In this document: in pieces, positions 55,671-64,000 of the stretch
How positions within the stretch are numbered: position 1 is the stretch's first letter
Layout: each line of letters starts with the position of its first letter
Assembly: GCA_963820185.1 (NCBI GenBank)
Contig: CAWFYV010000002.1
Span: 911,056 to 975,055 of the forward strand
DNA: 64,000 nucleotides
From: Aquilonibacter sp963820185
Lineage (GTDB): Bacteria > Vulcanimicrobiota > Vulcanimicrobiia > Vulcanimicrobiales > Vulcanimicrobiaceae
Direction: 5' to 3'
Position numbers and translations under genes: made by a program
The notes under the pieces: model-generated
What the model saw: the letters and a program-made list of their open reading frames with translations, nothing else
What the model was told of the DNA's origin: nothing
Databases searched by the model: none

Positions 55671-58463
55671 AAGGGGCGTGAGCATCCCCAGCGCTTCCTC
55701 GTGCCGCAATCCTGCGCCCCGTTTCGCGAGTGCTTCGAAATCTGATTCGCTTAGCAACTCCGCCACGATGCGCGAAGCGGTTTGAAGCGCCCGGCGATCG
55801 TCATCCTCGCCCGCCCATCCCAGCGAGCGTAATTGCCCGTCAGCATACCCGAAGAGCATGGCAGCCTCCTCAGGAAACTGCTGTGCGAAAAATGGGGCCC
55901 AGTAGGCAATCGCGAGTGCGCGCATCAGCGGATGGTTCGTCTCGAGCGCGAGGACCACAGCCTGACGGGCATGCGGCTCCGCGATGTCGAGCCGGTCGTC
56001 AGCGAGTGCGTATCCGGCGATGCTCACTTCGAGATAGGGGCGCACGTTGTTGTCGGCGCACTCGAGCGCCTGCGTCGCCAACTGGATGGCGCGCTCGCCG
56101 GATTCCTGCGCCGCCCACCACTCCAGAATTCGGCACACTTCGTCGCGATCGTTTGACGAACGCGCGACCGTTAAGGCTTCGTCGAACAGCGTTCGTGCGC
56201 GCTCGATCTGCGACAGCGGTAGCGAAGACGCGCAACGTCTGAGCACGCCGGCCAGTACGCGCGGTTCGCCCAGGGCTCGCGCTTCTCGTATCGCCTCCTG
56301 CGCCGGCGCTTCGGCCTCTTCGAAGCGATGGGTCTTGGCGAAAAGTTGGGCTTCTTGCGACAGTGCCCGGACGAGACCGCGTGCATCGGGCGATGCACGG
56401 TAGAAAACGACCGCGCGTTGCGCCGATGCAAGCGCGGTGTCGTTCTGTCCGAGGTTGTATTGCATCATCGACGTGACGTACTCGATGCGCCCGCTGGTAG
56501 CGGGCGAGACGGAATCTACCATGCGCGCAACGTCGCACCAGTCGAGCCCTTCTCCGAGCAACCCCATGCGCAGAAAAATCGGTCCGCAGTCGGCGGCAAG
56601 TTGCGCACCGGCGTTTCGGTCGCCCGGGCCTGCGAGCGTCCAGGCCAGTGCCGCGCGCAGGTTATCTATTTCGGGCGCAAGCCGCTCGAGCCAACCGGGT
56701 TGGAGGCGCGAGTCGAACTCGAAGTATGCTTGTGCTGCAAGGGCCGCAAAATAGCTCGCGTGCTGTTGCGACGCAATCGCCGTCGCCTGATGCTCGATCG
56801 CTTTGGCTGATGCAAAGGCGCGAATCGTCTCAAGGAACCGATAACGCGTCGTTAACGCTAGCGTCACCGTCAGCAGTGATTTATCGGCTAGCGACGTGAG
56901 CAAGTCCAAGACCGCGAACTCATCGCATGTATCGCCCTCCCCGCAAACTGCCGACGCAGCAGCGAGCGAAAAACTGCCGCGGAACGTCGCAAGCCGCTCG
57001 AAGAGCGATTGCTCTTTCGGTGTGAGAAGCTCGTAGCTCCACGCGATCGTCGCGGAGAGCGTTTGCTGCCGCTCGACGGTGGTGTGCGAGCCGCTGGTGA
57101 GCAGGCGGAACCGCTCATCCAAACGCGTCAAAATTTCCTGGAGGCCCAGCGCGCGCGCACGCGCGGCGGCGAGTTCGATGGCGAGGGGAACGCCGTCGAG
57201 CCGATCGCAAATGTCGCGAATGATTGCATCCTGCTGGCTGGGATCGAACTGCGGCGACACCGCAGCTGCACGCTTTGCAAAAAGCTCGGCGGCAGCTTTT
57301 GCGGGTAGGGGTCCAAGGCGGTACACCTGCTCGCCTTCGGCGTGGAGTAGCTCGCGGCTCGTTGCAAGGATGGAGACGCGCGCACACGCGGAGCGAATGC
57401 GCGCTACGAGCGATGCTACGTCGGCGACCATGTGTTCGCAATTATCGATGACGAGCAGCAGTTCACGCGGCCGAAGGTACTCGAGCAGGCGCGCCGTCTC
57501 GGCTCCGCCCTCGGCCGGCCCGGCATCAAGTGTGGCCAGGAGTGTCGCAACGAGCAGCGATCCGTTGGAAATCGGCGCGAGGTCGATGAACCAAGCGCCG
57601 TGCTCGTATCGCTCGATAGCGTCCGTAGCACACGCGAGCGCGATGCGCGTTTTTCCGACGCCGCCGGACCCCGTGACTGTTATCAGATGCGACTGTGCGA
57701 GTACCGCACTGATCTCGGCTTGTTCGCGTTCGCGGCCGATCAGCGGAGCGAGATGTGCCGGGAGATTATTGGGAGCGCGTAGCGTTTGGGGGCGCAGCCG
57801 GGGGTCGAGTTTTACGAGTGCGCCCGCCAGGTCTTCGGCGAGGCCGGAAAGCATCAGCGCTTCCTCTTTATCGTAGTCGCTGCGGTCAGCGTCGACCGAA
57901 AGAAACCCGACCAGTTCGCCCGCGATCGTCATGGGAAACGCGTGCGTCCCCAGTGCAAGCGACTTCAGCTGTGCGGGCTTAGCCGGCGCTCCGCTCGATC
58001 GCAGCCGGACGAGGAGCGGATCGTTGGGAGCCAGATCCGCAGCAGGGCTTTCGTACGACGACGCTGCGGCATGAAAGGTATCGCGGCGCAAATAGACCGC
58101 ACTCGCGAGGGACTCCAAATGGTGATCGACCGCCTCAATTACGCGCCGCAGAAGCTGCTTTTCGTCGCTAAACGATGAAAGCTCGCGACGAAATTTCGCC
58201 AAAGCTGCGAGCGCATGATGTTTTCGCCGGTGAAATGCGGCCTCGACTGCCGTTTCGATACGCTGGTGAATGGGACGAAAGACTAGCGCGCCGGCGAGCA
58301 CGATACAGATTTCGATCGTTGTGCTGGCCGCTCGCGAGCGATCCGAGACGAGCTTCTCCGTGGCCCATTCGGCGAGTGCGAGCAGCAACAAGATCGCCGT
58401 GGTAACGGACGCGTACGCATACACGTGCGCGCGGCGGCGAAGTCCTGGCCCGGCTTTGAGCAC
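55596..58463 (-). CDS. Membrane-anchored GAF / STAND-ATPase / TPR protein
   Basis: A 955-residue protein, GTG start directly after an in-frame stop. Two hydrophobic helices (about 18-32 and 48-63) are followed by a GAF-like region (about 100-220) and an AfsR/NB-ARC-type ATPase. The ATPase begins PLIGREREQAE, with Walker A GSGGVGKT at 265-272 and Walker B LLLVIDN at 335-341. Then come LDGVPLAIELAAARA, the helical arm WSYELLTPKEQSLFERLATF, and TPR-like helical repeats to the end. Most relatives carry a DNA-binding domain; none is seen here, so output must be by protein contact. It overlaps the lipoprotein gene tail to tail. Confidence 0.82.
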   Translation of the reverse strand: MLKAGPGLRRRAHVYAYASVTTAILLLLALAEWATEKLVSDRSRAASTTIEICIVLAGALVFRPIHQRIETAVEAAFHRRKHHALAALAKFRRELSSFSDEKQLLRRVIEAVDHHLESLASAVYLRRDTFHAAASSYESPAADLAPNDPLLVRLRSSGAPAKPAQLKSLALGTHAFPMTIAGELVGFLSVDADRSDYDKEEALMLSGLAEDLAGALVKLDPRLRPQTLRAPNNLPAHLAPLIGREREQAEISAVLAQSHLITVTGSGGVGKTRIALACATDAIERYEHGAWFIDLAPISNGSLLVATLLATLDAGPAEGGAETARLLEYLRPRELLLVIDNCEHMVADVASLVARIRSACARVSILATSRELLHAEGEQVYRLGPLPAKAAAELFAKRAAAVSPQFDPSQQDAIIRDICDRLDGVPLAIELAAARARALGLQEILTRLDERFRLLTSGSHTTVERQQTLSATIAWSYELLTPKEQSLFERLATFRGSFSLAAASAVCGEGDTCDEFAVLDLLTSLADKSLLTVTLALTTRYRFLETIRAFASAKAIEHQATAIASQQHASYFAALAAQAYFEFDSRLQPGWLERLAPEIDNLRAALAWTLAGPGDRNAGAQLAADCGPIFLRMGLLGEGLDWCDVARMVDSVSPATSGRIEYVTSMMQYNLGQNDTALASAQRAVVFYRASPDARGLVRALSQEAQLFAKTHRFEEAEAPAQEAIREARALGEPRVLAGVLRRCASSLPLSQIERARTLFDEALTVARSSNDRDEVCRILEWWAAQESGERAIQLATQALECADNNVRPYLEVSIAGYALADDRLDIAEPHARQAVVLALETNHPLMRALAIAYWAPFFAQQFPEEAAMLFGYADGQLRSLGWAGEDDDRRALQTASRIVAELLSESDFEALAKRGAGLRHEEALGMLTPLLASSNAAGHSPALDTGDGVGTLLR

Positions 58464-58578
58464 AGTCGAGCCTTAGCCGCATTGGGCAGCGTTCCTGTGG
58501 TGATCGCCATCCGTCCTGGACGGGCGAGCCGTCCTCGTGCGACCCCAGGGCTACAATCAGTCAGCCCGGGAGGTTCGC

Positions 58579-59094
58579 ATGATACTGAAACGGACGCTAT
58601 TCCTACTTTTGATTGCCGGGCTCGCGCTCGCGAAGCCGGCGATGGGTGGGAGCGCCTCAGCCACGATGACGGTCACCGCGACCGTCATTTCCACGTGCAC
58701 GATCACCGCCGGAAACTTGAGCTTCGGAAATTACGACGCGATTGGGACGAACGCGACCGCACCGCTGAACGCGACCGCGGCGATCACCGCGACGTGTACG
58801 CAAGGCGCTGCGGCGACGGTCGACATCGATCAGGGTCTCAACGCCAGCGGAACGGGAAATGCGATGAGTCGACGGATGAAAGGTACCGGCACGAATTATC
58901 TCGGCTACAGCATTTTCCAAGATTCAGCGCACAGTAAGCCGTGGGGCTCGAAGACCTCCGGCACGACGGTTACGGTCACGGGCGCGGGCGGCACAACGCC
59001 CGTAGCGCTTACCGCGTACGGTTCCGTGCCGGGCGCGCAAAACGTGGCTACCGGTACGTACACCGATTCGGTCGCCGTTACCATTAACTACTAG
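58579..59094 (+). CDS. Spore coat U (SCPU) domain pilin subunit
   Basis: The ATG at 58579 follows GGGAGG; signal MILKRTLFLLLIAGLALA. The 171-residue protein has the SCPU pattern: VTATVISTCTITAGNLSFGN, ITATCTQGAAATVDIDQG, YLGYSIFQDSAHSKPWG, ending GTYTDSVAVTINY, which is the chaperone/donor-strand edge. It should be the main shaft subunit of a Csu-like surface fibre. First gene of the four-gene operon. Confidence 0.9.
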   Translation: MILKRTLFLLLIAGLALAKPAMGGSASATMTVTATVISTCTITAGNLSFGNYDAIGTNATAPLNATAAITATCTQGAAATVDIDQGLNASGTGNAMSRRMKGTGTNYLGYSIFQDSAHSKPWGSKTSGTTVTVTGAGGTTPVALTAYGSVPGAQNVATGTYTDSVAVTINY

Positions 59095-59107
59095 AAGGCG
59101 GAGAGTG

Positions 59108-59860
59108 ATGAAACGATTGGGCGCCATTCCACTGGCTGCTGTTGTAGTGCTGGCCTTCGGCGCCGGCGCGCTTGCGACGGACTATAGTATCTCACCTATT
59201 CCGGTTGCCGTACCAATCGGCACGAAGACCGCCTCGATGACGGTGCGAAACCGAGATCCGCGTCCGCTTCATCTGGCGGTGCGCGTTTTCGACTGGAAGC
59301 AATCCGCGGACTCGGCGATGGTTCTTACGCCCGATACCACGCTAGTCGTCTATCCACGCTCGTTGACGGTTGCACCGAGCACACAGCAGACCGTGCGCAT
59401 CGGTTTGCCCGCGACATCCGGAAACCAAGAGGTCGCCTATCGCGTGCTCTTCGAGGAGCTCCCCGACGCCAATGCGATGACCGGTGTCAAGGGATCGGGC
59501 GTCCTCGTGCGCACGAATGTCGGCGTGCCGCTGTTCATCGAACCAGCTACGGCAACGGCTGCACAAAAGATCGCCGGCGCCGTACTCAAGCGCACGAGTC
59601 TCGATCTGAAGTTGCAGAACGACGGCGACGTGCACATCGAGCCGACGGAAGTCTCCGCGGTGGGAACCGATGCATCGGGCAAGCAGACATTCTCGGTGAA
59701 AACGGCGGGAGGGTACATTCTGCGCGGAGCGACCCGCGGTTTCACCTTTACGATCCCGGCCGGGACGTGCGCTTCGACGACGACCATTGCGGCCACTGCC
59801 GGAACCGGGCACAATGTCTTCAAAGGAAGCACGACGCAAATAACGCGTTCCTGCTCGTAG
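59108..59860 (+). CDS. Periplasmic pilus assembly chaperone
   Basis: The 250-residue protein (ATG at 59108, GGAGAG upstream) has a signal peptide and the two Ig-like domains of PapD-type chaperones: YSISPIPVAVPIGTKTASMT, MTVRNRDPRP, VYPRSLTVAPSTQQTVRIG, VAYRVLFEELPDA, then domain 2 with LKLQNDGDVHIEPTEV and a C-terminal disulfide pair (GTCAS, TRSCS). It caps subunits before export. Confidence 0.9.
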   Translation: MKRLGAIPLAAVVVLAFGAGALATDYSISPIPVAVPIGTKTASMTVRNRDPRPLHLAVRVFDWKQSADSAMVLTPDTTLVVYPRSLTVAPSTQQTVRIGLPATSGNQEVAYRVLFEELPDANAMTGVKGSGVLVRTNVGVPLFIEPATATAAQKIAGAVLKRTSLDLKLQNDGDVHIEPTEVSAVGTDASGKQTFSVKTAGGYILRGATRGFTFTIPAGTCASTTTIAATAGTGHNVFKGSTTQITRSCS

Positions 59861-59864
59861 CAAC

Positions 59865-62141
59865 ATGCGCTTCGCGGCGCTGGTACTCGCGCTCTCATTG
59901 ATAGGCGCGACGGAGATTGTGCCGCGCGACCCCGGTGGCGACCTCGCCTACGTCGAGATGATCGTGAACTCGCAAGCGCACGTCGAAGTGCTCGCCGCGA
60001 TAACCGAGCAAGATCTGCTCGTCCAAAAGAGTGATCTGCTGGCCGCCCACATCGCGGTGGGAACCGCGAAGGTGCAGCGTATCGCCGGCTTCGATTTTGT
60101 TTCGCTGCAAGGGCTGAAGCCCGCCCTCACGTACGTCTTCGACGCGTCGACGTTGGTGCTGCACGTCGAGGCGCAAGCATCGCTGCTGCCGACATCGACC
60201 TATAATCTCGGCACGCATCCCGAAGCGCCGTTGCAATTTCTTCAAACGTCCAGCGCCTTCGTGAATTATTCGCTCACCGCGAGCAATTCCGGACCGCTCG
60301 GCTATTCCGGTCAGGCCGGCTACAATTTCCCGAACGTGCTCCTCACAAGCACGATATTCTCGACCGGAGGACTCTTCCGGCGCGGCCAAAGTTATCTCAT
60401 ACGGGACTATCGCAACGACTTGATTACCGCCACGCTCGGCGACGCGTCGGTGGACGCGGGCACGTTCGGCGGCAACGTTGACATCGCGGGCCTCACGGTG
60501 CAACGTTCCTTCCCACTCAATCCATATATTTTGCAATTTCCGGCGCCGGTGCTGAGCGGCACCGTGCTCACGCCCTCGCGCGCCGAGATCTACGTGAACG
60601 GCGTGCTGACCAACGTGATCAACGTGCCACCGGGGACGTTTGTCTTCGGAAATCTGCCGACCGTGGCGGGGCTGAATTCGACGGTCGTCGTGCTGCAAGA
60701 CGCCTTCGGAAACACCACGCACCTGACGTCGCAAAACTATAGTTCGCTCGATCTGTTGCGTGCCGGCCTGACCGACTTTGCGGTTACCGCCGGAGTCCTG
60801 CGTCACGACGCCTTTACTGTTGACGATCGCTACGGTGGCGACGCCTTTCTTGGCCGCTATTCGCATGGCTTCACGAACAACTTCACGGCGGGAGCGCGTG
60901 CTGAAGCCGGACCGAACGTGGTAAGCGGCGGTCTCAATGCAGTCATCGCGGGAACCCTCGGCGCGCTCGGCGTGGCTTATGGCGCGAGCCATAGCGGCGG
61001 CGTCAGCGATTCAGCGTTGCAGATCGACTTCGAGTATCAGACCGAGCGATTCGGCTTCTCCGCGTCGAGTACGCAAACCGGCGCCAACTACGCGAACACC
61101 AGCCTGCTCGCGAGCGACGACCGCGAGTTGCTTTCACAAGACGTCTCCGCGTCGATCGCGTTCGGTCGCAATGGCGGCATCTCGGGCGAAATCGGACGTG
61201 CCATCGACCGCGACATGGGCCCGTCATCGTTTTCATCGGCGTCGCTCTATCAAACCATTGGAAGCGTGGTGTCAATCTCCGTCACCGGACTGCGCACCAT
61301 CGCTAGGGGAATGGTCACGCGCTCGCTGATCGCACAGGCGATCATCCGGACGGGGCCGCGTTCGACCCTGACGCTGAGCGCGGGGAACGGTGTCGAGGGA
61401 GCGCAATTTTCCGCCTCGCCTGATGGCACGTTTGGAACGGATTACTCGGGCGCGATCAATACCGATGGAAGCGGCTTGCAGGATGTTCGCGTGGTCGCGC
61501 AGTCGGGCATTCTTGAACTCAGCTCGCTACGTCCCAGTGGTGGATCGCCGCCGGACCGCAACGTGATGATCTCCGGGTCGCTCGTTGCGGGCGACGGACA
61601 CATCTTTTTTGGGCGACCGATCTCCGACGGATATACGATTCTTCAAGGCGCCGGGTCGGGAGCGGACGTCGAGTTGAACGGACAGGAGGCCGGAACGACT
61701 TCCGCGGGCGGGTATCTTTTGATTCCCACTGCACAGAGCAATGCCGACAATCGCGTGATCGTCGACGAAAGCGGAGAGGCCATCAATCAAAGTCTCGATC
61801 GGCCGATTCGTGATTTTTCCACCCGCAGCTTCGGCGGCGGCATCATGCGTTTCACGTCGCACCGAACCGAGCACGTGTTCTTCGGAACCCTGCGCGTCGA
61901 GGGATCGAACGATCCCTCGACGGTGGCCTTCGCACCGATCGCGTTGACGACCGCTGCTGGCGAGCAAACCACGCAAGCCGACGGCGACGGCGGCTTTTCA
62001 TTCGACACCGTGCCGGCGGGTTCGTACAAGGGGACCGCCAATCTTCGAGGTTTACCATGCACGTTTTCGATCATGTTGCCGGAAAGCGACGCGTTCCAAG
62101 TGGACCTCGGAACGGTCTTCTGTCAGCCGTCGCAGCCATAG
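59865..62141 (+). CDS. Outer-membrane usher protein (fimbrial)
   Basis: The 758-residue protein has a short signal and begins 4 bases after the chaperone stop. Features: an N-terminal domain (GGDLAYVEMIVNSQAHVEVL), a barrel with a plug (FPAPVLSGTVLTPSRAEIYV, NGVLTNVINVPPGTF, FGNLPTVAGLN), many alternating strands (FGFSASSTQTGANYANTS), and two C-terminal beta domains ending GTVFCQPSQP. It is the pore for fibre assembly and proves an outer membrane. Confidence 0.92.
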   Translation: MRFAALVLALSLIGATEIVPRDPGGDLAYVEMIVNSQAHVEVLAAITEQDLLVQKSDLLAAHIAVGTAKVQRIAGFDFVSLQGLKPALTYVFDASTLVLHVEAQASLLPTSTYNLGTHPEAPLQFLQTSSAFVNYSLTASNSGPLGYSGQAGYNFPNVLLTSTIFSTGGLFRRGQSYLIRDYRNDLITATLGDASVDAGTFGGNVDIAGLTVQRSFPLNPYILQFPAPVLSGTVLTPSRAEIYVNGVLTNVINVPPGTFVFGNLPTVAGLNSTVVVLQDAFGNTTHLTSQNYSSLDLLRAGLTDFAVTAGVLRHDAFTVDDRYGGDAFLGRYSHGFTNNFTAGARAEAGPNVVSGGLNAVIAGTLGALGVAYGASHSGGVSDSALQIDFEYQTERFGFSASSTQTGANYANTSLLASDDRELLSQDVSASIAFGRNGGISGEIGRAIDRDMGPSSFSSASLYQTIGSVVSISVTGLRTIARGMVTRSLIAQAIIRTGPRSTLTLSAGNGVEGAQFSASPDGTFGTDYSGAINTDGSGLQDVRVVAQSGILELSSLRPSGGSPPDRNVMISGSLVAGDGHIFFGRPISDGYTILQGAGSGADVELNGQEAGTTSAGGYLLIPTAQSNADNRVIVDESGEAINQSLDRPIRDFSTRSFGGGIMRFTSHRTEHVFFGTLRVEGSNDPSTVAFAPIALTTAAGEQTTQADGDGGFSFDTVPAGSYKGTANLRGLPCTFSIMLPESDAFQVDLGTVFCQPSQP

Positions 62142-62599
62142 GCTTTTTGACGACGGCGGCGCTGACGCTCGGGGGCGACGCTCGCGCCCAGGCGCCGGCG
62201 CAGCCGCTGCCGCAGCCGTTGCCCGGTAACTCATGCGATATTGCCGTAGGCCCGATGCAATTTCCGAATTACGATCCCTCGGTGCCCTACGATACGAGTG
62301 CCGTCGATAGGTTCAGCATCTACTGCAATGCGCCACACATACTGGTGATCTCGCTGATAACCAATGACCGGTGCACACAGCGCTATATGCGCAGGGCCGT
62401 AGATCGTCTGGCCTACAACCTGTACCAAGACGCGGGCAACAGCATCGTATGGGGAAGCCTGAACCCGATATGCGGCCGCGTGGTCACGGACGCAGTCTTT
62501 GGTCGAACGGATTTTACGGTCTATGGTGTGCTTCCGCGCGAGCAAAACGTCCGCGCCGGAACGTATTCGGACGTCGTGACCATTGAAGTAGATTTCTAG
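62057..62599 (+). CDS. Second SCPU-domain subunit, probable tip/adhesin
   Basis: The 180-residue protein starts inside the usher gene (85-base overlap). A basic start (GKRRVPSGPR) and hydrophobic segment (LLSAVAAIGFLTTAALTLGG) form a signal peptide. The mature part has SCPU features: CDIAVGPMQFPNYDPSVPYD, FSIYCNAPHILVISL, LAYNLYQDAGNSIVWG, FTVYGVLPREQNVRAGTYSD. It differs from the first subunit and has extra cysteines. As the last gene it is likely the tip or initiator subunit. Confidence 0.85.
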   Translation: MHVFDHVAGKRRVPSGPRNGLLSAVAAIGFLTTAALTLGGDARAQAPAQPLPQPLPGNSCDIAVGPMQFPNYDPSVPYDTSAVDRFSIYCNAPHILVISLITNDRCTQRYMRRAVDRLAYNLYQDAGNSIVWGSLNPICGRVVTDAVFGRTDFTVYGVLPREQNVRAGTYSDVVTIEVDF

Positions 62600-62604
62600 T
62601 CGCG

Positions 62605-63926
62605 TTAAGCGCTTTCCGGAGCGTTGCCCACCTGATTATTCGAGTTGACGAACGAGATCACAAACGCACCGAAGAGCAAGAGCGCGGAACCGATGATGAA
62701 CCCGGGGCGCCACGAGCCCGTGCGATCGACGAGGATGCCGAAAAGCACCGGCGAGAGGATGCCGGCGACACCAAACCCGGTGTTCATGAACCCCGAGATC
62801 GTTCCACAGAAGTTCTTGCCGCCCAAGTCCATTGCCACAGCCCAGCAATTGGAGACTGCACATTCCAGCATGAACATCGCGAGCGCCAGCAGGATGATCG
62901 CGGCGACCACGTTGCCGACAAAAATTGCCGGGACGATGAACACAAAGGTGCCGATGAACGAGCCGGCAATCAATGTACGTCGAGCCAGATTTAAGTTGCC
63001 CGTCCGTTTGTAGATGTAGTCCGAGAGCCAGCCGCCCACCAGATCGCCCGGGACGCCGCCCGCGAGCGGGATCGTTACCGCGAGCGCAAGCCCGCTGAAG
63101 GGGATGTGACGAGCCTCGGTCAGATACGTCGGCAGCCACGTTAGGTAGATCCAAAACGTGTAACCGTAGGCGAAGTATGCGAACGTCAGGAGCCAGACAT
63201 CGGGGCTTGCGAGGATCTGCCGCCACGGAATGGCCACCTGCTGTGGTGCATCGGCCGGCGTGGTCGACGTGCCGCCGCGGATATAGTCGAGTTCTTGCGC
63301 GTTGACACCAGGTACGTCGGTTGGTGAGTTGCGGTACATGATATAGAAGGCGATCGCCCATGCGAGTCCCAGCACGCCGAGTATATAGAAGGCATAGCGC
63401 CAGCTGCCGTCCCGGCAACGATCGCCACGACGATGACCGGTGACACCGCGCCGCCCGTGCGCGAGCACGCGTGCAATATCCCTTGCAACGAACCGCGCAT
63501 CTCCTTTGGAAACCACGATGCGAGCGCGCGGGTCGAAACGGGAAACCCCCCGGCTTCGCCCAGACCAAACAGCAAGCGGGCAGTGAACAAGGTGACGAAG
63601 TTGACCGCGGCGCCGGTGGCGACGGTGAACACCGACCACCACCCCATCAAGAACGACAGCACCGCGCGCGGTCCGAAGCGGTCGCCGAGCGTCCCGCCGA
63701 CGATTTGCAGCAGCGCATAGGTGGTTGAAAACGCGGCAAACACCCAGCCCATCGTGAGTTTGTTGAAGTGAAACTCTTTGATCATCGCGGGAGCGGTGAC
63801 CGAGATGGCGGTACGATCGAGATACGAGAGGAAATATAGGAAACAGATAAGTGCGAGGATCGTGTATCGTACGTGCGAGGCTCGTAACGCGCCGATAGTG
63901 CTCGTCATGGGCTTCGGAACATTCAT
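62605..63926 (-). CDS. MFS transporter, anion:cation symporter type, one frameshift
   Basis: A 12-helix major facilitator of the ACS family (organic acid or sugar-acid uptake with a proton). The N-half has SYLDRTAISVTAPAMIKEFH, GWVFAAFSTTYALLQIVGGT, LGDRFGPRAVLS and GLGEAGGFPVSTRALASWFP. The frame changes near 63410, and the C-half resumes with WRYAFYILGVLGLAWAIAFY and continues to GNAPESA. One base restores about 440 residues, so this is most likely a sequence error. Convergent with the pilus operon, 5 bases apart. 63927-64000 shows nothing I can call. Confidence 0.88.
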
Positions 63927-64000
63927 GGTACGGTGACCCTTTCCGCTGCGTGCGTAAGGAATGTGAGCGCCGGTGACACACCGTCGCCATGCGGGATCCT

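Overview
The window is GC-rich, densely packed bacterial chromosome. Genes often overlap by 1-4 bases or lie a few bases apart, and GTG and TTG starts are common. The organism is diderm: there is a chaperone-usher pilus operon with an outer-membrane usher, many Sec signal peptides and two lipoproteins. The gene content fits a poorly cultured aerobic heterotroph of the Eremiobacterota (WPS-2) type, but that placement is inference from style and content only.

Layout. 1-2.7 kb: a broken GH125 alpha-mannosidase and a broken serine hydrolase. 2.7-6.7 kb: methylmalonyl-CoA mutase module (MeaB chaperone GTPase, a secreted-type hypothetical, large subunit, an unlisted 49-residue ORF, B12-binding subunit). 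6.75-9.5 kb: gltX and glmU. 9.55-13.75 kb: accessory stretch bracketed by inverted copies of a dispersed repeat, with a decayed ComEC-like metallo-beta-lactamase gene, a PQQ dehydrogenase and two broken secreted-protein genes. 13.8-20.7 kb: a 1030-residue VPS10/sortilin-like propeller protein, a PLP decarboxylase, a diguanylate cyclase and a Ste24-like membrane protein without its zinc site. 20.7-23.7 kb: amino-acid-kinase-like protein, pth, rplY and prs. 23.8-33.8 kb: repair genes uvrB, uvrA and ligA, interspersed with a metallo-hydrolase, a GH38 C-terminal-like protein, a HAD phosphatase and a VOC protein. 34-36.6 kb: nnrDE, acpS and an archaemetzincin. 36.8-40 kb: a chemoreceptor apparently split into two genes, then a DUF3343 protein. 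40-45.3 kb: S10-type peptidase, birA, ndk, eno and DUF2252. 45.3-47.3 kb: tRNA(CAU), small conserved proteins and tRNA-Glu.

The clearest mobile structure is at tRNA-Glu. The 3' end of the tRNA plus its terminator is repeated 1.4 kb downstream. The DNA between the two copies carries one gene with two DUF4279-like halves, and six GGTTGCC/GGCAACC heptamers sit just inside the two ends. No integrase is present. 49-55.7 kb holds small secreted proteins, a second VPS10-like propeller protein and an apparently perfect 233-bp tandem duplication that copies the 5' half of a secreted-protein gene. 55.6-62.6 kb holds a membrane-anchored GAF/STAND-ATPase/TPR protein and a minimal four-gene spore-coat-U chaperone-usher operon. 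The window ends in an MFS transporter gene.

Caution: many genes are split by single-base frameshifts, including conserved ones such as gltX and the mutase. Most lie in the first 13.2 kb, with one more at about 63.4 kb. Base-level assembly errors explain many of them. The dispersed-repeat truncations look like real decay.
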